Of a DNA stretch of 17,020 bases, positions 8,397-15,607 are shown one piece after another. The notes below the pieces were generated by a model that saw nothing but the letters and a program-made list of their open reading frames with translations, made no database searches and was not told where the DNA came from. The DNA lies in the NCBI GenBank assembly GCA_002279765.1, contig NCCR01000084.1, forward strand, positions 1 to 17,020. Reading direction: 5' to 3'. This DNA comes from Verrucomicrobia bacterium 12-59-8 (GTDB taxonomy: Bacteria > Verrucomicrobiota > Verrucomicrobiae > Verrucomicrobiales > Verrucomicrobiaceae). Positions within the stretch are counted from its first letter, which is position 1, and every line of letters starts with the position of its first letter. A program made the translations under genes and the position numbers.

Positions 8397-9140
8397 TTAC
8401 TCACACAGACACCTTCGGAAGAAATCCACCGTCATGCCCAGCGCTTGGCGGGCCAGCTCGGCATCGTAGCGCAGGCCTTCGTCACGCAGAAAGGCATGCG
8501 CGGCATTGAATTCATGCCAGGTGAACTGCACACCAGCAGCCGTCAGCGTCTGATAGATCATGGCACGCCCTTCGGCGGGCACATGCGGATCCTGACGGCC
8601 AAACACCAGCATCAGCTCGCCTTGGATGTCCGCCGCACGGGCCAGCGAATCATCGTTCATGCCCGCACCGAGGCCGCGTTTGTGCAGGTCCGTGGGGTAA
8701 AAGCACGCCGCAGCAGCGACATCTGGCTGCAAGGCCGCGCGATAGGTCAGATGACCACCGATGCAGGGGCCAAAAGAACCCAGCCGCCCCGTGCAGTCCA
8801 CGTGGGCTTTCAGGTAGTCGAGCACGGCGCGATTGTCCGCATCGTAACCAGCCAAAGGTTTCTCGGTCTTCAGTTTGTTGCCCACGTCCGAGCCCGCCTG
8901 ATCGTAGGCCAGCACGGTGCCAGCCGGCAGATACTCATGGTAGATCTCCGGCAGCGCCACGATGAATCCATGCCCGGCCAGATAGGCGGCGGTGCGGCAG
9001 ATCGGCCCCGTGTTTTGAAAAATCTCCGAGTGAAACAGCAACCCCGGGAAACGACCCTCCGCCGCAGGGCGCAGCACCAGCGTGCGCATGGGACCAGTGG
9101 GCGTGGAGAGTTCGACGATTTCAGGTTCGCGGAGAGTCAT
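8397..9140 (-). CDS. Dienelactone hydrolase family protein
   Basis: This 247-residue alpha/beta hydrolase has the cysteine nucleophile of the dienelactone hydrolase subgroup: SFGPCIGGH places Cys126 on the nucleophile elbow. Asp184 in FGRQDPHVP and His215 in NAAHAF complete the triad. Glu39 in HSEIFQ matches the glutamate that orients the cysteine in characterised members. These enzymes hydrolyse strained lactones or esters, classically in chlorocatechol breakdown, but no aromatic-catabolism gene is nearby, so a general esterase role is as likely. No signal peptide is seen, so it is cytoplasmic. It heads a minus-strand pair with the lipoprotein gene. The 185 bases upstream (9141-9325) hold no gene, only short near-palindromes such as CTCGCTTCGCTCGG. 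Confidence 0.9.
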   Translation of the reverse strand: MTLREPEIVELSTPTGPMRTLVLRPAAEGRFPGLLFHSEIFQNTGPICRTAAYLAGHGFIVALPEIYHEYLPAGTVLAYDQAGSDVGNKLKTEKPLAGYDADNRAVLDYLKAHVDCTGRLGSFGPCIGGHLTYRAALQPDVAAAACFYPTDLHKRGLGAGMNDDSLARAADIQGELMLVFGRQDPHVPAEGRAMIYQTLTAAGVQFTWHEFNAAHAFLRDEGLRYDAELARQALGMTVDFFRRCLCE

Positions 9141-9325
9141 AGGAGAAGGGCGTGGAATTTGCCTTCACGATGGCGAATGCTTGGGATGCACACAAGCGCT
9201 CGTTCCTTTGCGCATGGTTTTGATTCGTTTCACTCACCCTTCGGGCTGCCTGTGGCAGTCTATCTCGCTTCGCTCGGTTCAATTTTCAGTCCCCCTTTGT
9301 GCCGGGCACACGTAATCTGCGCCAC

Positions 9326-10237
9326 ATGACTCCCGACTTCTCCTCCCGCCTTGCCGGCATGCTGCAAGGCAGCTTCATCGCTGAATCCATCTCTCTAGGC
9401 GTACACTGGATTTACGATCCCGCCCTGCTCCTTAAAAAGCATGGCCGAGTGACAGGCTACCTCGCGCCGGGGTCGGAGTCCTACCACCCGCACAAGCAGG
9501 CAGGCGCGCAGGGCCACGCCGGAGATCAGGCCCTGCGCTTGCTGGAGTTTTTGCAACGCGAACACCGCTGGGACGCCAGCGCCTTCCTCGCCGACTGGCA
9601 GGCCATGTGGCCGACCTACAATGACTACGTGGACAAGGCCACCAAAGGCACGCTCGCCAATCTCCAGGCCGGTGCCACTGCCGCCACGAGCGGCGCTCCC
9701 TCCGACGAACTCGCTGGACCAGCCCGCATCGCGCCCCTCATGGCCCTGCTGGCCGACCAGCCTGAGTCTGAAGCCGTCGCTGCCGCCATCGAGCAGACCG
9801 TGCTCACGCATCGCTCGCCAGAAGCCATCGAATGCGCCGAATTCCTCGCCCGTTCCACACATCGCCTGCTGCAGGGTGGTGAACTGCAAAGCGTCATCAC
9901 CGACACCGCACCCGCATGGGCTTTGAAAGCCGCCGAAACCGCCACTGATAGCGACGCTATCGGCCAGCTCGGCCGCGCCTGCCCCATTCCTCAAGCCCTG
10001 CCCGCCGTGATCTGGCTCGTGCGTCACCACGGCCAAGACTTCGCCACCGCCACCATCGAAAACGCCATGGCCGGCGGCGACAACTGCGCCCGCGCCCTCG
10101 CCCTCGGCATGCTTCTTGGTGCCGCCCACGGCATCGAAGCCATCCCTGCTGAATGGCGTGAAGGTTTGATCGCGAAGCCGCTGCTCGAAGGCTTCATCCC
10201 AAGTGCCGGGGTTTCGCCTCGCGGCTCCGCAGCCTGA
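9326..10237 (+). CDS. ADP-ribosylglycohydrolase-like protein with altered metal site
   Basis: This 303-residue all-helical protein has the ADP-ribosylglycohydrolase (ARH, crystallin J1) layout. It opens with RLAGMLQGSFIAESISLGVH, the position of the usual GD motif before LGxxxGxP, and ends with AGGDNCARALALGMLLGAAHG, matching the second metal motif GGDxDTxA. Active ARH enzymes use two Mg ions held by these acidic residues to remove ADP-ribose from proteins or small molecules. Here the first motif reads Ala19-Glu20 instead of Gly-Asp, and the second reads Asp252-Asn-Cys254 in place of Asp-x-Asp. It may bind one metal, or act on another ligand, as suggested for J1 crystallins. ATG at 9326 is chosen because it aligns with the family N-terminus. 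A terminator overlaps its stop codon. Confidence 0.82.
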   Translation: MTPDFSSRLAGMLQGSFIAESISLGVHWIYDPALLLKKHGRVTGYLAPGSESYHPHKQAGAQGHAGDQALRLLEFLQREHRWDASAFLADWQAMWPTYNDYVDKATKGTLANLQAGATAATSGAPSDELAGPARIAPLMALLADQPESEAVAAAIEQTVLTHRSPEAIECAEFLARSTHRLLQGGELQSVITDTAPAWALKAAETATDSDAIGQLGRACPIPQALPAVIWLVRHHGQDFATATIENAMAGGDNCARALALGMLLGAAHGIEAIPAEWREGLIAKPLLEGFIPSAGVSPRGSAA

Positions 10238-10251
10238 CCCCGGTTTGTTTT
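10206..10251 (+). terminator. Probable terminator overlapping the ARH-like stop codon
   Basis: CCGGGGT (10206-10212) pairs with ACCCCGG (10237-10243), followed directly by TTTGTTTT. The 24-nt loop contains a small inner GCGG/CCGC stem. The right arm starts at the last base of the stop codon, so the last codons form the left arm. Confidence 0.5.
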
Positions 10252-10541
10252 ATCTGAAAGGGGTGGGAGTCCCCCATGCCTTGGCCAAACCCGTGCTCCG
10301 TTTCTACCACTCGCTGAACGGAACGGCACAGAGATTGGAGTTCGTGTGCCGCATGCATGGCAACATCTGGCCGGGCATGGACGCTTTAGAAGTGCTGGCA
10401 GAGCGTAATTGCCCCCCCCCAGAAGCCTTCAAGCCATGAGGTGCTGAATTCAGAACTCCCATGTTTGAGCTGGTTCGAAGCAGGAGACGAGCTTGCTTCT
10501 GTTCAAGATATGAGTTTCTTCCCATATTCATTCAGAATTTT
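10238..10541. other. Gene-poor interval with a CYTH-gene remnant and a poly-C tract
   Basis: I see no convincing gene in these 304 bases. They hold the tail of a terminator, a 55-bp copy of the 3' end of the CYTH gene (10301-10355, minus strand), a run of nine C (10412-10420), and a hairpin-forming GAAGCA/TGCTTC pair (10477-10499) in the leader of the next gene. A short plus-strand open frame runs through part of it (ending HGNIWPGMDALEVLAERN near 10400) but has no family resemblance. It is probably scar sequence from the event that formed the flanking repeats. Confidence 0.6.
10301..10355 (-). pseudogene. Orphan copy of the 3' end of the CYTH-domain gene
   Basis: These 55 bases match 13792-13846 at 52 positions; the three differences are all transitions (10328, 10334, 10348). 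Read on the minus strand they encode MRHTNSNLCAVPFSEW and a TAG stop, the end of the CYTH protein at 13795 apart from His for Tyr. Two of the differences are silent in that frame. The similarity stops abruptly upstream of the Met codon and three bases past the stop codon. It is either a relic of a second CYTH gene or one end of a duplicated junction. Confidence 0.85.
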
Positions 10542-11747
10542 ATGAAATTATTTCTCCTAACCCTATTTGGGTATTTCTCCGCCACTGCATTGTTTGCAAG
10601 CGATCACATCGACGGCCCCGTCACGACGAAGCATGCCGTAAGCGATCTGACTGATTTCTTCGTCTTCCCGAGTCCCTCAACGCCGGGTCACTGGACACTG
10701 GTTTTGAACCTCTATCCGCTCGCGCGGGAAGAAAGCCACTTCTCCTCCAAGGTGGAGTACTCGTTCATCTTGCGGGAGGCTGAAATAGTACCAGATGGCG
10801 CTCAAAAATTAAAGGTGCGCATTAACAGCACCGATGAAAAAATCATCACCTGCCGGTTCGTCACACCGCATGACCACGTCAGCCACACCGCCACCTGCGA
10901 TGCAGGGAACGGAATGAAGCGTACTGTGGAGCTCAACGCCATCGACACGAAGCCGGACTCAAGCGGCCTGCTGTTTTTCCATGGACGCCGTTCGGATCCG
11001 TTTTTTTTCAACTCGGACTGGGCGCTCGAATTAATATCCAAGGGCAAGATCAGCCCGCCAGCCAAATCCAACACCATGAGCGACACCAACATTCTGAGCC
11101 TGGTCGTGGAACTCGATTTGAATGCCTTGTTTGGAAAAAATGTGAGCCTCGTCGCATTGGCGGCGCAGAGCGTGAGCGTGGATGAAGTCTCCGGTCAAAG
11201 AAAGCAGTTGGACCGTATCGGCCGCCCCGAGGTGACCAACATCATTCTCCCTGCACGCAAAGGAGAGCCTGAGCTGCGAGATTCATACAACCAAGAAAGC
11301 CCCTTCCAGGTGAAGCAGGCCCATGAGGCAGCCTATCGCGGACGCATGACCCGCAACCTGGCCTTCTACGATATGAGCGATGGAACTGCAGACTGGAGCG
11401 ATGAACAAAGGGCGGCTTATGTGGAGATGCTGCTGGACGACTGCCTTCTGATTAATGCCGCCAAGTCGTCGTCCCGCACAAAGACCCAAGGGTATTTCAG
11501 CATCGAGACCGATGTGCTCAACGGCATTCGTTCCGATGCCCCTGGAGGCAGGGCGTTGACGGATGATTTCATGGACCAGCTCTACACGTACATGATCAAT
11601 CGCAACACCGGCAGGACGATCTCAGACGGCGTCAGTGCTCCATCCAGCGCGGTGTCAGACGCCTTTCCCTATCTCGCTGCGCCGGACACCGGAATCATGG
11701 GTTGGATCAAGGCCAAAATCGGACGACTTTTCACCGGCTCGCGCTGA
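10542..11747 (+). CDS. Secreted DUF4331-like protein
   Basis: The 401-residue product starts with a signal peptide (MKLFLLTLFGYFSATALFAS) and continues with SDHIDGPVTTKHAVSDLTDF and FVFPSP. This resembles the opening of DUF4331 proteins (SHREAP or DHxD, then DxTDxYxF). GHWTLVLNLYPLA matches the next conserved strand, and the middle (PFFFNSDWALELI) and NILSLVVELDLNALFG also fit. The family is periplasmic or extracellular and of unknown function. The frame is open from ATG 10461, but the 27 extra residues would bury the signal peptide, so 10542 is preferred. It is tail to tail with the cytochrome gene, 22 bases apart, inside a segment flanked by direct repeats. Its sequence looks somewhat richer in A and T than the pgi and ABC genes, by eye only. 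Confidence 0.78.
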   Translation: MKLFLLTLFGYFSATALFASDHIDGPVTTKHAVSDLTDFFVFPSPSTPGHWTLVLNLYPLAREESHFSSKVEYSFILREAEIVPDGAQKLKVRINSTDEKIITCRFVTPHDHVSHTATCDAGNGMKRTVELNAIDTKPDSSGLLFFHGRRSDPFFFNSDWALELISKGKISPPAKSNTMSDTNILSLVVELDLNALFGKNVSLVALAAQSVSVDEVSGQRKQLDRIGRPEVTNIILPARKGEPELRDSYNQESPFQVKQAHEAAYRGRMTRNLAFYDMSDGTADWSDEQRAAYVEMLLDDCLLINAAKSSSRTKTQGYFSIETDVLNGIRSDAPGGRALTDDFMDQLYTYMINRNTGRTISDGVSAPSSAVSDAFPYLAAPDTGIMGWIKAKIGRLFTGSR

Positions 11748-11769
11748 ACTGCGCAGGGCGGAGGCAAGG

Positions 11770-13548
11770 TCAGAGGCTTTTCAGATACTCCACCAGTTGC
11801 AAGCGTTCATCGTCGGTGAGTTCGCTGGTTCCATAATTATGCCCCTTGTTGGAGTTGCCCTTCAGACGGGTGTTAAATATGTGGGTTTCCGAGGTGGGTG
11901 TCGTCACAGCTCCCACTTTGACAGGATCAAACTCACGATTGCCCATGGCGAAGGTTACGGGGCGCTTGGCTTCCGGAAGAAGCAGGTCAAACAAGGTGGG
12001 CACAGAGCCGTTGTGTAGAAACGGTCCAGTGGCCCAGATGCCATCCAAAGGCCGGGCACGATAAACGAGCTGAATTTTCGTGTTTGCGTCTTCATTGACC
12101 TTTCGTTCGGCAGTCATGGGCATCAGCTCATCGAGATCACCGTATTCGTTCAGACCATTCCCCAGCAGCAGCACCTTGCCGGCCGAAACGCTCGGGAGCT
12201 TTTTATTTTCCACGTCGCCGATAAGCGTCCGCAGCACCGTGTCTTCGGTGATCACGCTCACTGGCTCTGTCTTGCTGTATTTTTCGAGCACGCTAAATAG
12301 CTTGCGCTGACCGCTCAGGGCACCCGAGTTTGCGCGGCTGTCCCGGATCAAGGCGGCAGCCGTTGGGTCCGTATGCACCCCTTCCTCCTCGGGGGTATCG
12401 TCCAACCGCGTCAGATGGGATTTGAAGGAATCGACAAAGGGTAGCCACGAAAAAAAATTGATCTTCGGGTGGCAGTGGTCACAGCGGAGTCTCTTGAAAA
12501 TTTCGGCCCCGGCCTTGACCTTTTGAGAGTCGAGCTTGCCAAGAACATCTTCCGGCCAGCTCGGAGATTTCAGTCCATGAAGCGATTTTTCAATCCGTTT
12601 CAGGTTTTTGAAATTCAAGCTGGAGGCATAGCCATGTGGAAGAGGCTTCTCATTCGTATCAATTTCGCCAAACACTCCGACCACCTCGCCGACATTGCGC
12701 CCAAGTGAGCCGATCAGTCCATTGGTAGCATTTCCAGTCCATTGCACGGTGTCGGCCTGAACTGTGTTCCAAAGGAACGGATAGCTCACCGGTGCCCAGG
12801 GCTCAATGCGATCATTCGATCTGACCGCCACCAGCGCGTTGTTAAAGATTCGCCCAAAGGCATCCATCCGGGCAAAGCCATAAGGCACTGCTGTTTCATT
12901 CATGGCGACATAATTCCTTTGGCCTGCGGCAGTTAAGCGCAATTGGGCTTTCAAAAGGGTGCGTTTGGTTGCGCTGTCCTCATCGCCCAACACCTTTTTC
13001 GCAAAGCGGCTGAATTTTTCAGAATTGGAGGCAGTCGCCACGACGGCGTCCTTGATCGCGACGAGCAGGGCATCCATGTCCGCCAGCGTCGGACCGCCGT
13101 CGATCAGCAGGCCCTTGCCATTGTAGTTGATCTGAGCCGTATGGCATGCGGCGCAGGTAAAGCCTATCGAACGCGTATCTTTGAGCAGTTCCCTCGGCAA
13201 GGATTGGCAGGGATCGGCGACGAACCCAATCGGCAGGTGGTCGGGATTGGACGCCGTAGCCGGCTGAGGGATGCAACGGAACTTCTCCAAATTCTCCGCA
13301 CTGTTAAGCGGTTCCTGGTTACCCGCTTGTTCGAGAGCGACGTAAAAGGCATACGGCATGAATTTTGAGCCTTGGGTGATGGAGTGAAACCAATCGCTTT
13401 CCCACTGCGACCATCCCTGTGAGAGCCTCTTGACAGAAGTCACCGGCATGAATGGCGGGGCCTGTTCAGCCCGCACGTTCAGGGCAGACGAAGTGGCCAG
13501 CAAAACACTCACCAACACGAATTGTGTACAGAAGAATTTTAGTTTCAT
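11770..13548 (-). CDS. RoxA-like diheme cytochrome c (periplasmic oxidoreductase)
   Basis: This 592-residue exported protein begins with a signal peptide (MKLKFFCTQFVLVSVLLA, cleavage near VRAEQ). It has two covalent heme sites, CAACH (132-136) within GFTCAACHTAQINYNGKG, and CDHCH (356-360). A strongly conserved C-terminal block, YRARPLDGIWATGPFLHNGS (residues 496-515) then RPVTFAMGNREFDPVKVG, is typical of the MauG/RoxA-like branch of diheme peroxidases. Family members include the rubber oxygenases RoxA and RoxB; most relatives have unknown substrates, often polymers or small redox partners. An upstream ATG at 13590 is in frame, but 13548 gives a standard signal peptide. It faces the DUF4331-like gene within the repeat-flanked segment. 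The redox role is confident; the substrate is not known. Confidence 0.88.
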   Translation of the reverse strand: MKLKFFCTQFVLVSVLLATSSALNVRAEQAPPFMPVTSVKRLSQGWSQWESDWFHSITQGSKFMPYAFYVALEQAGNQEPLNSAENLEKFRCIPQPATASNPDHLPIGFVADPCQSLPRELLKDTRSIGFTCAACHTAQINYNGKGLLIDGGPTLADMDALLVAIKDAVVATASNSEKFSRFAKKVLGDEDSATKRTLLKAQLRLTAAGQRNYVAMNETAVPYGFARMDAFGRIFNNALVAVRSNDRIEPWAPVSYPFLWNTVQADTVQWTGNATNGLIGSLGRNVGEVVGVFGEIDTNEKPLPHGYASSLNFKNLKRIEKSLHGLKSPSWPEDVLGKLDSQKVKAGAEIFKRLRCDHCHPKINFFSWLPFVDSFKSHLTRLDDTPEEEGVHTDPTAAALIRDSRANSGALSGQRKLFSVLEKYSKTEPVSVITEDTVLRTLIGDVENKKLPSVSAGKVLLLGNGLNEYGDLDELMPMTAERKVNEDANTKIQLVYRARPLDGIWATGPFLHNGSVPTLFDLLLPEAKRPVTFAMGNREFDPVKVGAVTTPTSETHIFNTRLKGNSNKGHNYGTSELTDDERLQLVEYLKSL

Positions 13549-13711
13549 ATCTAGGATTTCATGAATAGACATCCGAGTTTTTGAAGTCAAATAATTTGTG
13601 ACTCTGCAGCAACAATTTACTTATAAAGATCCGCATCCCCCTTAAAACAGGCCCCATATTCAGAGCAAAAGTCTCAACGCCATGCGTGACCGTCTGCGTC
13701 CGCAATGGACG

Positions 13712-13722
13712 CCCCCCCCCCC
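13712..13722. repeat. Run of eleven C
   Basis: The tract lies in the 246-base region upstream of the cytochrome start, 69 bases inside the right flanking repeat. A run of nine C (10412-10420) lies 56 bases inside the left one. The homopolymer is long for this window and could slip during replication or be misread. No gene spans it, so it cannot phase-vary a protein directly; it might alter promoter spacing. No other feature is seen in 13549-13791. Confidence 0.8.
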
Positions 13723-13791
13723 TGTCTTCAGGTAGAGGGCACAACTATCTCGCAGAACTCGAACAGACTTCCTGTCAGGACGTTAGACCAC

Positions 13792-13846
13792 TTTCTACCA
13801 CTCGCTGAACGGAACGGCGCAGAGGTTGGAGTTCGTGTACCGCATG
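13792..13846. repeat. Right copy of the 55-bp direct repeat (functional CYTH 3' end)
   Basis: This is the same sequence as 10301-10355 with three transitions, in direct orientation and 3491 bases away. It contains the last 17 codons and stop of the intact CYTH gene. The two copies bound the segment carrying the DUF4331-like and cytochrome genes. Confidence 0.85.
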
Positions 13847-14256
13847 TCATGGCTCACCTCCTCGCCAATCCACTCAGGCAATTCAAACGGCGTGTCTTCC
13901 GCAGGTAGCTCGATCTCGGCCACCACGAGGCCATCATTCGCGCCATGAAAAACATCCACCTCCCACAGCATGCCCGCGTGAACGTAGTGGTGCCGCGTTT
14001 TGTCGATGAGAGGCTGATGGCATAGCAGCAGCAAATCTCGCGCATGCTCCAGTGAAATGGAAAACTCGATCTCCGTCCGCGTGATGCCCGTACGACGACT
14101 CTTCACCGTCATGCAGGCTTCATCGCCCGTGAGGCGCACCCGCACCGTGCGGTCGGGATCGCGGGAGAGATACCCCTGCGCCATCCGGCGGCCTGTACCA
14201 GTGGGCTGCCACTGGCCGGGTTTGAGGAGGAATTTGCGTTCGATCTCGGTACCCAT
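13795..14256 (-). CDS. CYTH-domain protein (triphosphate tunnel enzyme family)
   Basis: This single-domain protein has 153 residues. It opens with the signature MGTEIERKFLL (the ExExK strand). RTVRVRLTGDEACMTVKSRR gives the alternating basic residues of the tunnel, then TEIEFSI, LIDKTRHHYVHAGMLWEVDV and VVAEIELPAE add the acidic metal-binding strands. It ends with WIGEEVSHDMRYTNSNL, a typical CYTH tail. The fold binds a triphosphate and Mg or Mn; many bacterial single-domain members hydrolyse tripolyphosphate, others are class IV adenylate cyclases, and sequence alone does not decide. It starts nine bases after the ROK kinase stop, so they form one minus-strand operon. Its last 52 bases are duplicated at 10301-10355. 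Confidence 0.92.
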   Translation of the reverse strand: MGTEIERKFLLKPGQWQPTGTGRRMAQGYLSRDPDRTVRVRLTGDEACMTVKSRRTGITRTEIEFSISLEHARDLLLLCHQPLIDKTRHHYVHAGMLWEVDVFHGANDGLVVAEIELPAEDTPFELPEWIGEEVSHDMRYTNSNLCAVPFSEW

Positions 14257-14265
14257 GGGGAGAAC

Positions 14266-15321
14266 TCAAGCCTTGGACGAATAGAGCGCCACGAGGGCGG
14301 CTCCGATGGATTGAGAAAGCTCACCCAAAGTCGCAGGCACGAGCTGGAGTTCAGCGCGTTGTTTGGGGAAGAGGTAGGGCAGCGCTGCGGCGCGGATGCC
14401 ACCGAGGTAGCGCTCACGGAACTCGGGCGTCGTGCTGTCAGGGTCCATCAAACCACCACCGATGACGACGATGCCGGGATCGAGAGCCATCGACAAATTC
14501 GCCACGTGAATGCCGAGAGCGCGGGCCTGGATGTCGAAGATTTCGAGCGCGAGGGGATCGCCCTTTTGCGCCCGCCCACGCAGCGAGAGGCCTTTGTTCT
14601 TGGGCGTGTCGTTGCTGGTGGCCAGTTCGTGATCGGGATACTTCGGCAGGAAGAACTCAAGAAACTGCGGCAGACCGGAGATGGTGGAGTAGGCCTCGAT
14701 GCAGCCCCAGTCACGGCCGCAGCCGCAGCGAAACGCCGGCACTTCATCCAGGCCATGGCCCAGGAGATGACGAGGGATGGGCATGTGCCCGCCCTCCATG
14801 CCAGCCAGATGATCGCCGCTAAGCGGGAGCCCGTTGGCATCAATGTAGGCAGCACCCAGGCCGGAGCCTGGAGCCAGCAGCAGCACGGTTGCATTGGTAG
14901 CGCCACGGACGCGGGCGGCTTCACCCACGCCACCGAAGTCACCATCGTTCCCCACGTAGAGCGGAATATGGCGGCCTGCTGCCTGCTCAATCGCAGCCGA
15001 ATACTCGGCGTGAAAATTCCAACCGATGAAGCTGTCCGGCAAATTGGAGGATTTATCGAGGACGCCGTAGCTCTGGTAAGGCCCCGGCAGCGCGAGCCCC
15101 GCAGCGGCGACGCGGTCCCAGGAGAGGCCGTTGTCCTTGAGGAAACCCTCCGCGCCCTCGACCCAGCCAGCTACGACAGCAGCCGTGCCATTTTGAGAAT
15201 TGGTCGAGCTCTGGCGGAGCTGACGGGAGACGGGTTCACCATGGGCGAAAACGCCGCCGGTCTTGGAGGTGGTGGCGCCGGAGTCGGTGCCGAGAAAGAT
15301 GTCGCGGGTGGCAGTGGGCAT
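14266..15321 (-). CDS. ROK-family sugar kinase
   Basis: This 351-residue protein has the ROK (repressor, ORF, kinase) fold without a DNA-binding domain, so it is an enzyme. GTDSGATTSK (11-20) is the phosphate-1 loop. NDGDFGGVGE (125-134) has Asp126 as probable catalytic base. APGSGLGAAYI is the phosphate-2 loop. EGGHMPI with His179 plus CGCGRDWGC (Cys199, Cys201, Cys207) form the structural zinc site, and GIVVIGGGL is the adenosine motif. Likely reactions are ATP-dependent phosphorylation of glucose, fructose, mannose or N-acetylated sugars; the substrate cannot be told. It is the first gene of an operon with the CYTH protein. The region upstream (15322-15437) holds no gene before the repeat cluster. 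Confidence 0.9.
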   Translation of the reverse strand: MPTATRDIFLGTDSGATTSKTGGVFAHGEPVSRQLRQSSTNSQNGTAAVVAGWVEGAEGFLKDNGLSWDRVAAAGLALPGPYQSYGVLDKSSNLPDSFIGWNFHAEYSAAIEQAAGRHIPLYVGNDGDFGGVGEAARVRGATNATVLLLAPGSGLGAAYIDANGLPLSGDHLAGMEGGHMPIPRHLLGHGLDEVPAFRCGCGRDWGCIEAYSTISGLPQFLEFFLPKYPDHELATSNDTPKNKGLSLRGRAQKGDPLALEIFDIQARALGIHVANLSMALDPGIVVIGGGLMDPDSTTPEFRERYLGGIRAAALPYLFPKQRAELQLVPATLGELSQSIGAALVALYSSKA

Positions 15322-15437
15322 ATCGGGGCCGCGAACTTGGAGAGCGAATGGGCGGTGGTCGAGAAGAATGCGTGACGATGAGTGTGCTTAGTCGATAGGC
15401 AAAGCGCCGATCAACACCCGAAAAGTCCCACCTCAGT

Positions 15438-15594
15438 CCTGATTGAAAGCTCTGTGCTCATCGTGCCTCTGTGGTTAACTCTGATTCATCTGCCCTCGCA
15501 CCGAAGACTTTCACCACAGAGGCACGATGAAGACAGAGGTATGAATTTGTGACGCTGAATGGAATTCTCTGTGGCTGCCGTGTCTCTGTGGTTT
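15438..15594. repeat. Left cluster of three inverted repeats (R1 reverse, R2 forward, R3 reverse)
   Basis: The unit reads CACCACAGAGGCACGATGAA followed by a short CAGAG tail. R1 (15450-15476) and R3 (15567-15594) are reverse copies and R2 (15512-15540) is forward. R1 and R2 form a near-perfect inverted pair with a 35-nt spacer; R2 and R3 form a weaker one with a 26-nt spacer. R3 ends 13 bases before the GxxExxY start, so it is that gene's 5' leader. The 103-bp block 15438-15540 recurs in direct orientation at 16455-16559. Transcribed pairs would make stable hairpins. Confidence 0.85.
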
Positions 15595-15607
15595 AAAAAT
15601 CGGCCCC

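Noticed and set aside
8346..9329. A 327-codon plus-strand frame across the dienelactone hydrolase
   Set aside because: It is antisense to a hydrolase with a complete catalytic triad, and has low-complexity Arg- and His-rich translation with no recognisable domain.
10461..10541. The upstream ATG at 10461 for the DUF4331-like gene
   Set aside because: It adds 27 basic residues before a clean signal peptide that starts at 10542.
14311..15375. A 354-codon plus-strand frame opposite the ROK kinase
   Set aside because: It is a shadow of a gene with clear ROK and zinc motifs; the translation shows only repetitive Arg, Ala and Gly runs.
15376..15437. The missing 3' part of the PIN toxin gene to the left of the repeat cassette
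   Set aside because: All three minus-strand frames were read and none shows the later PIN-domain acidic motifs.
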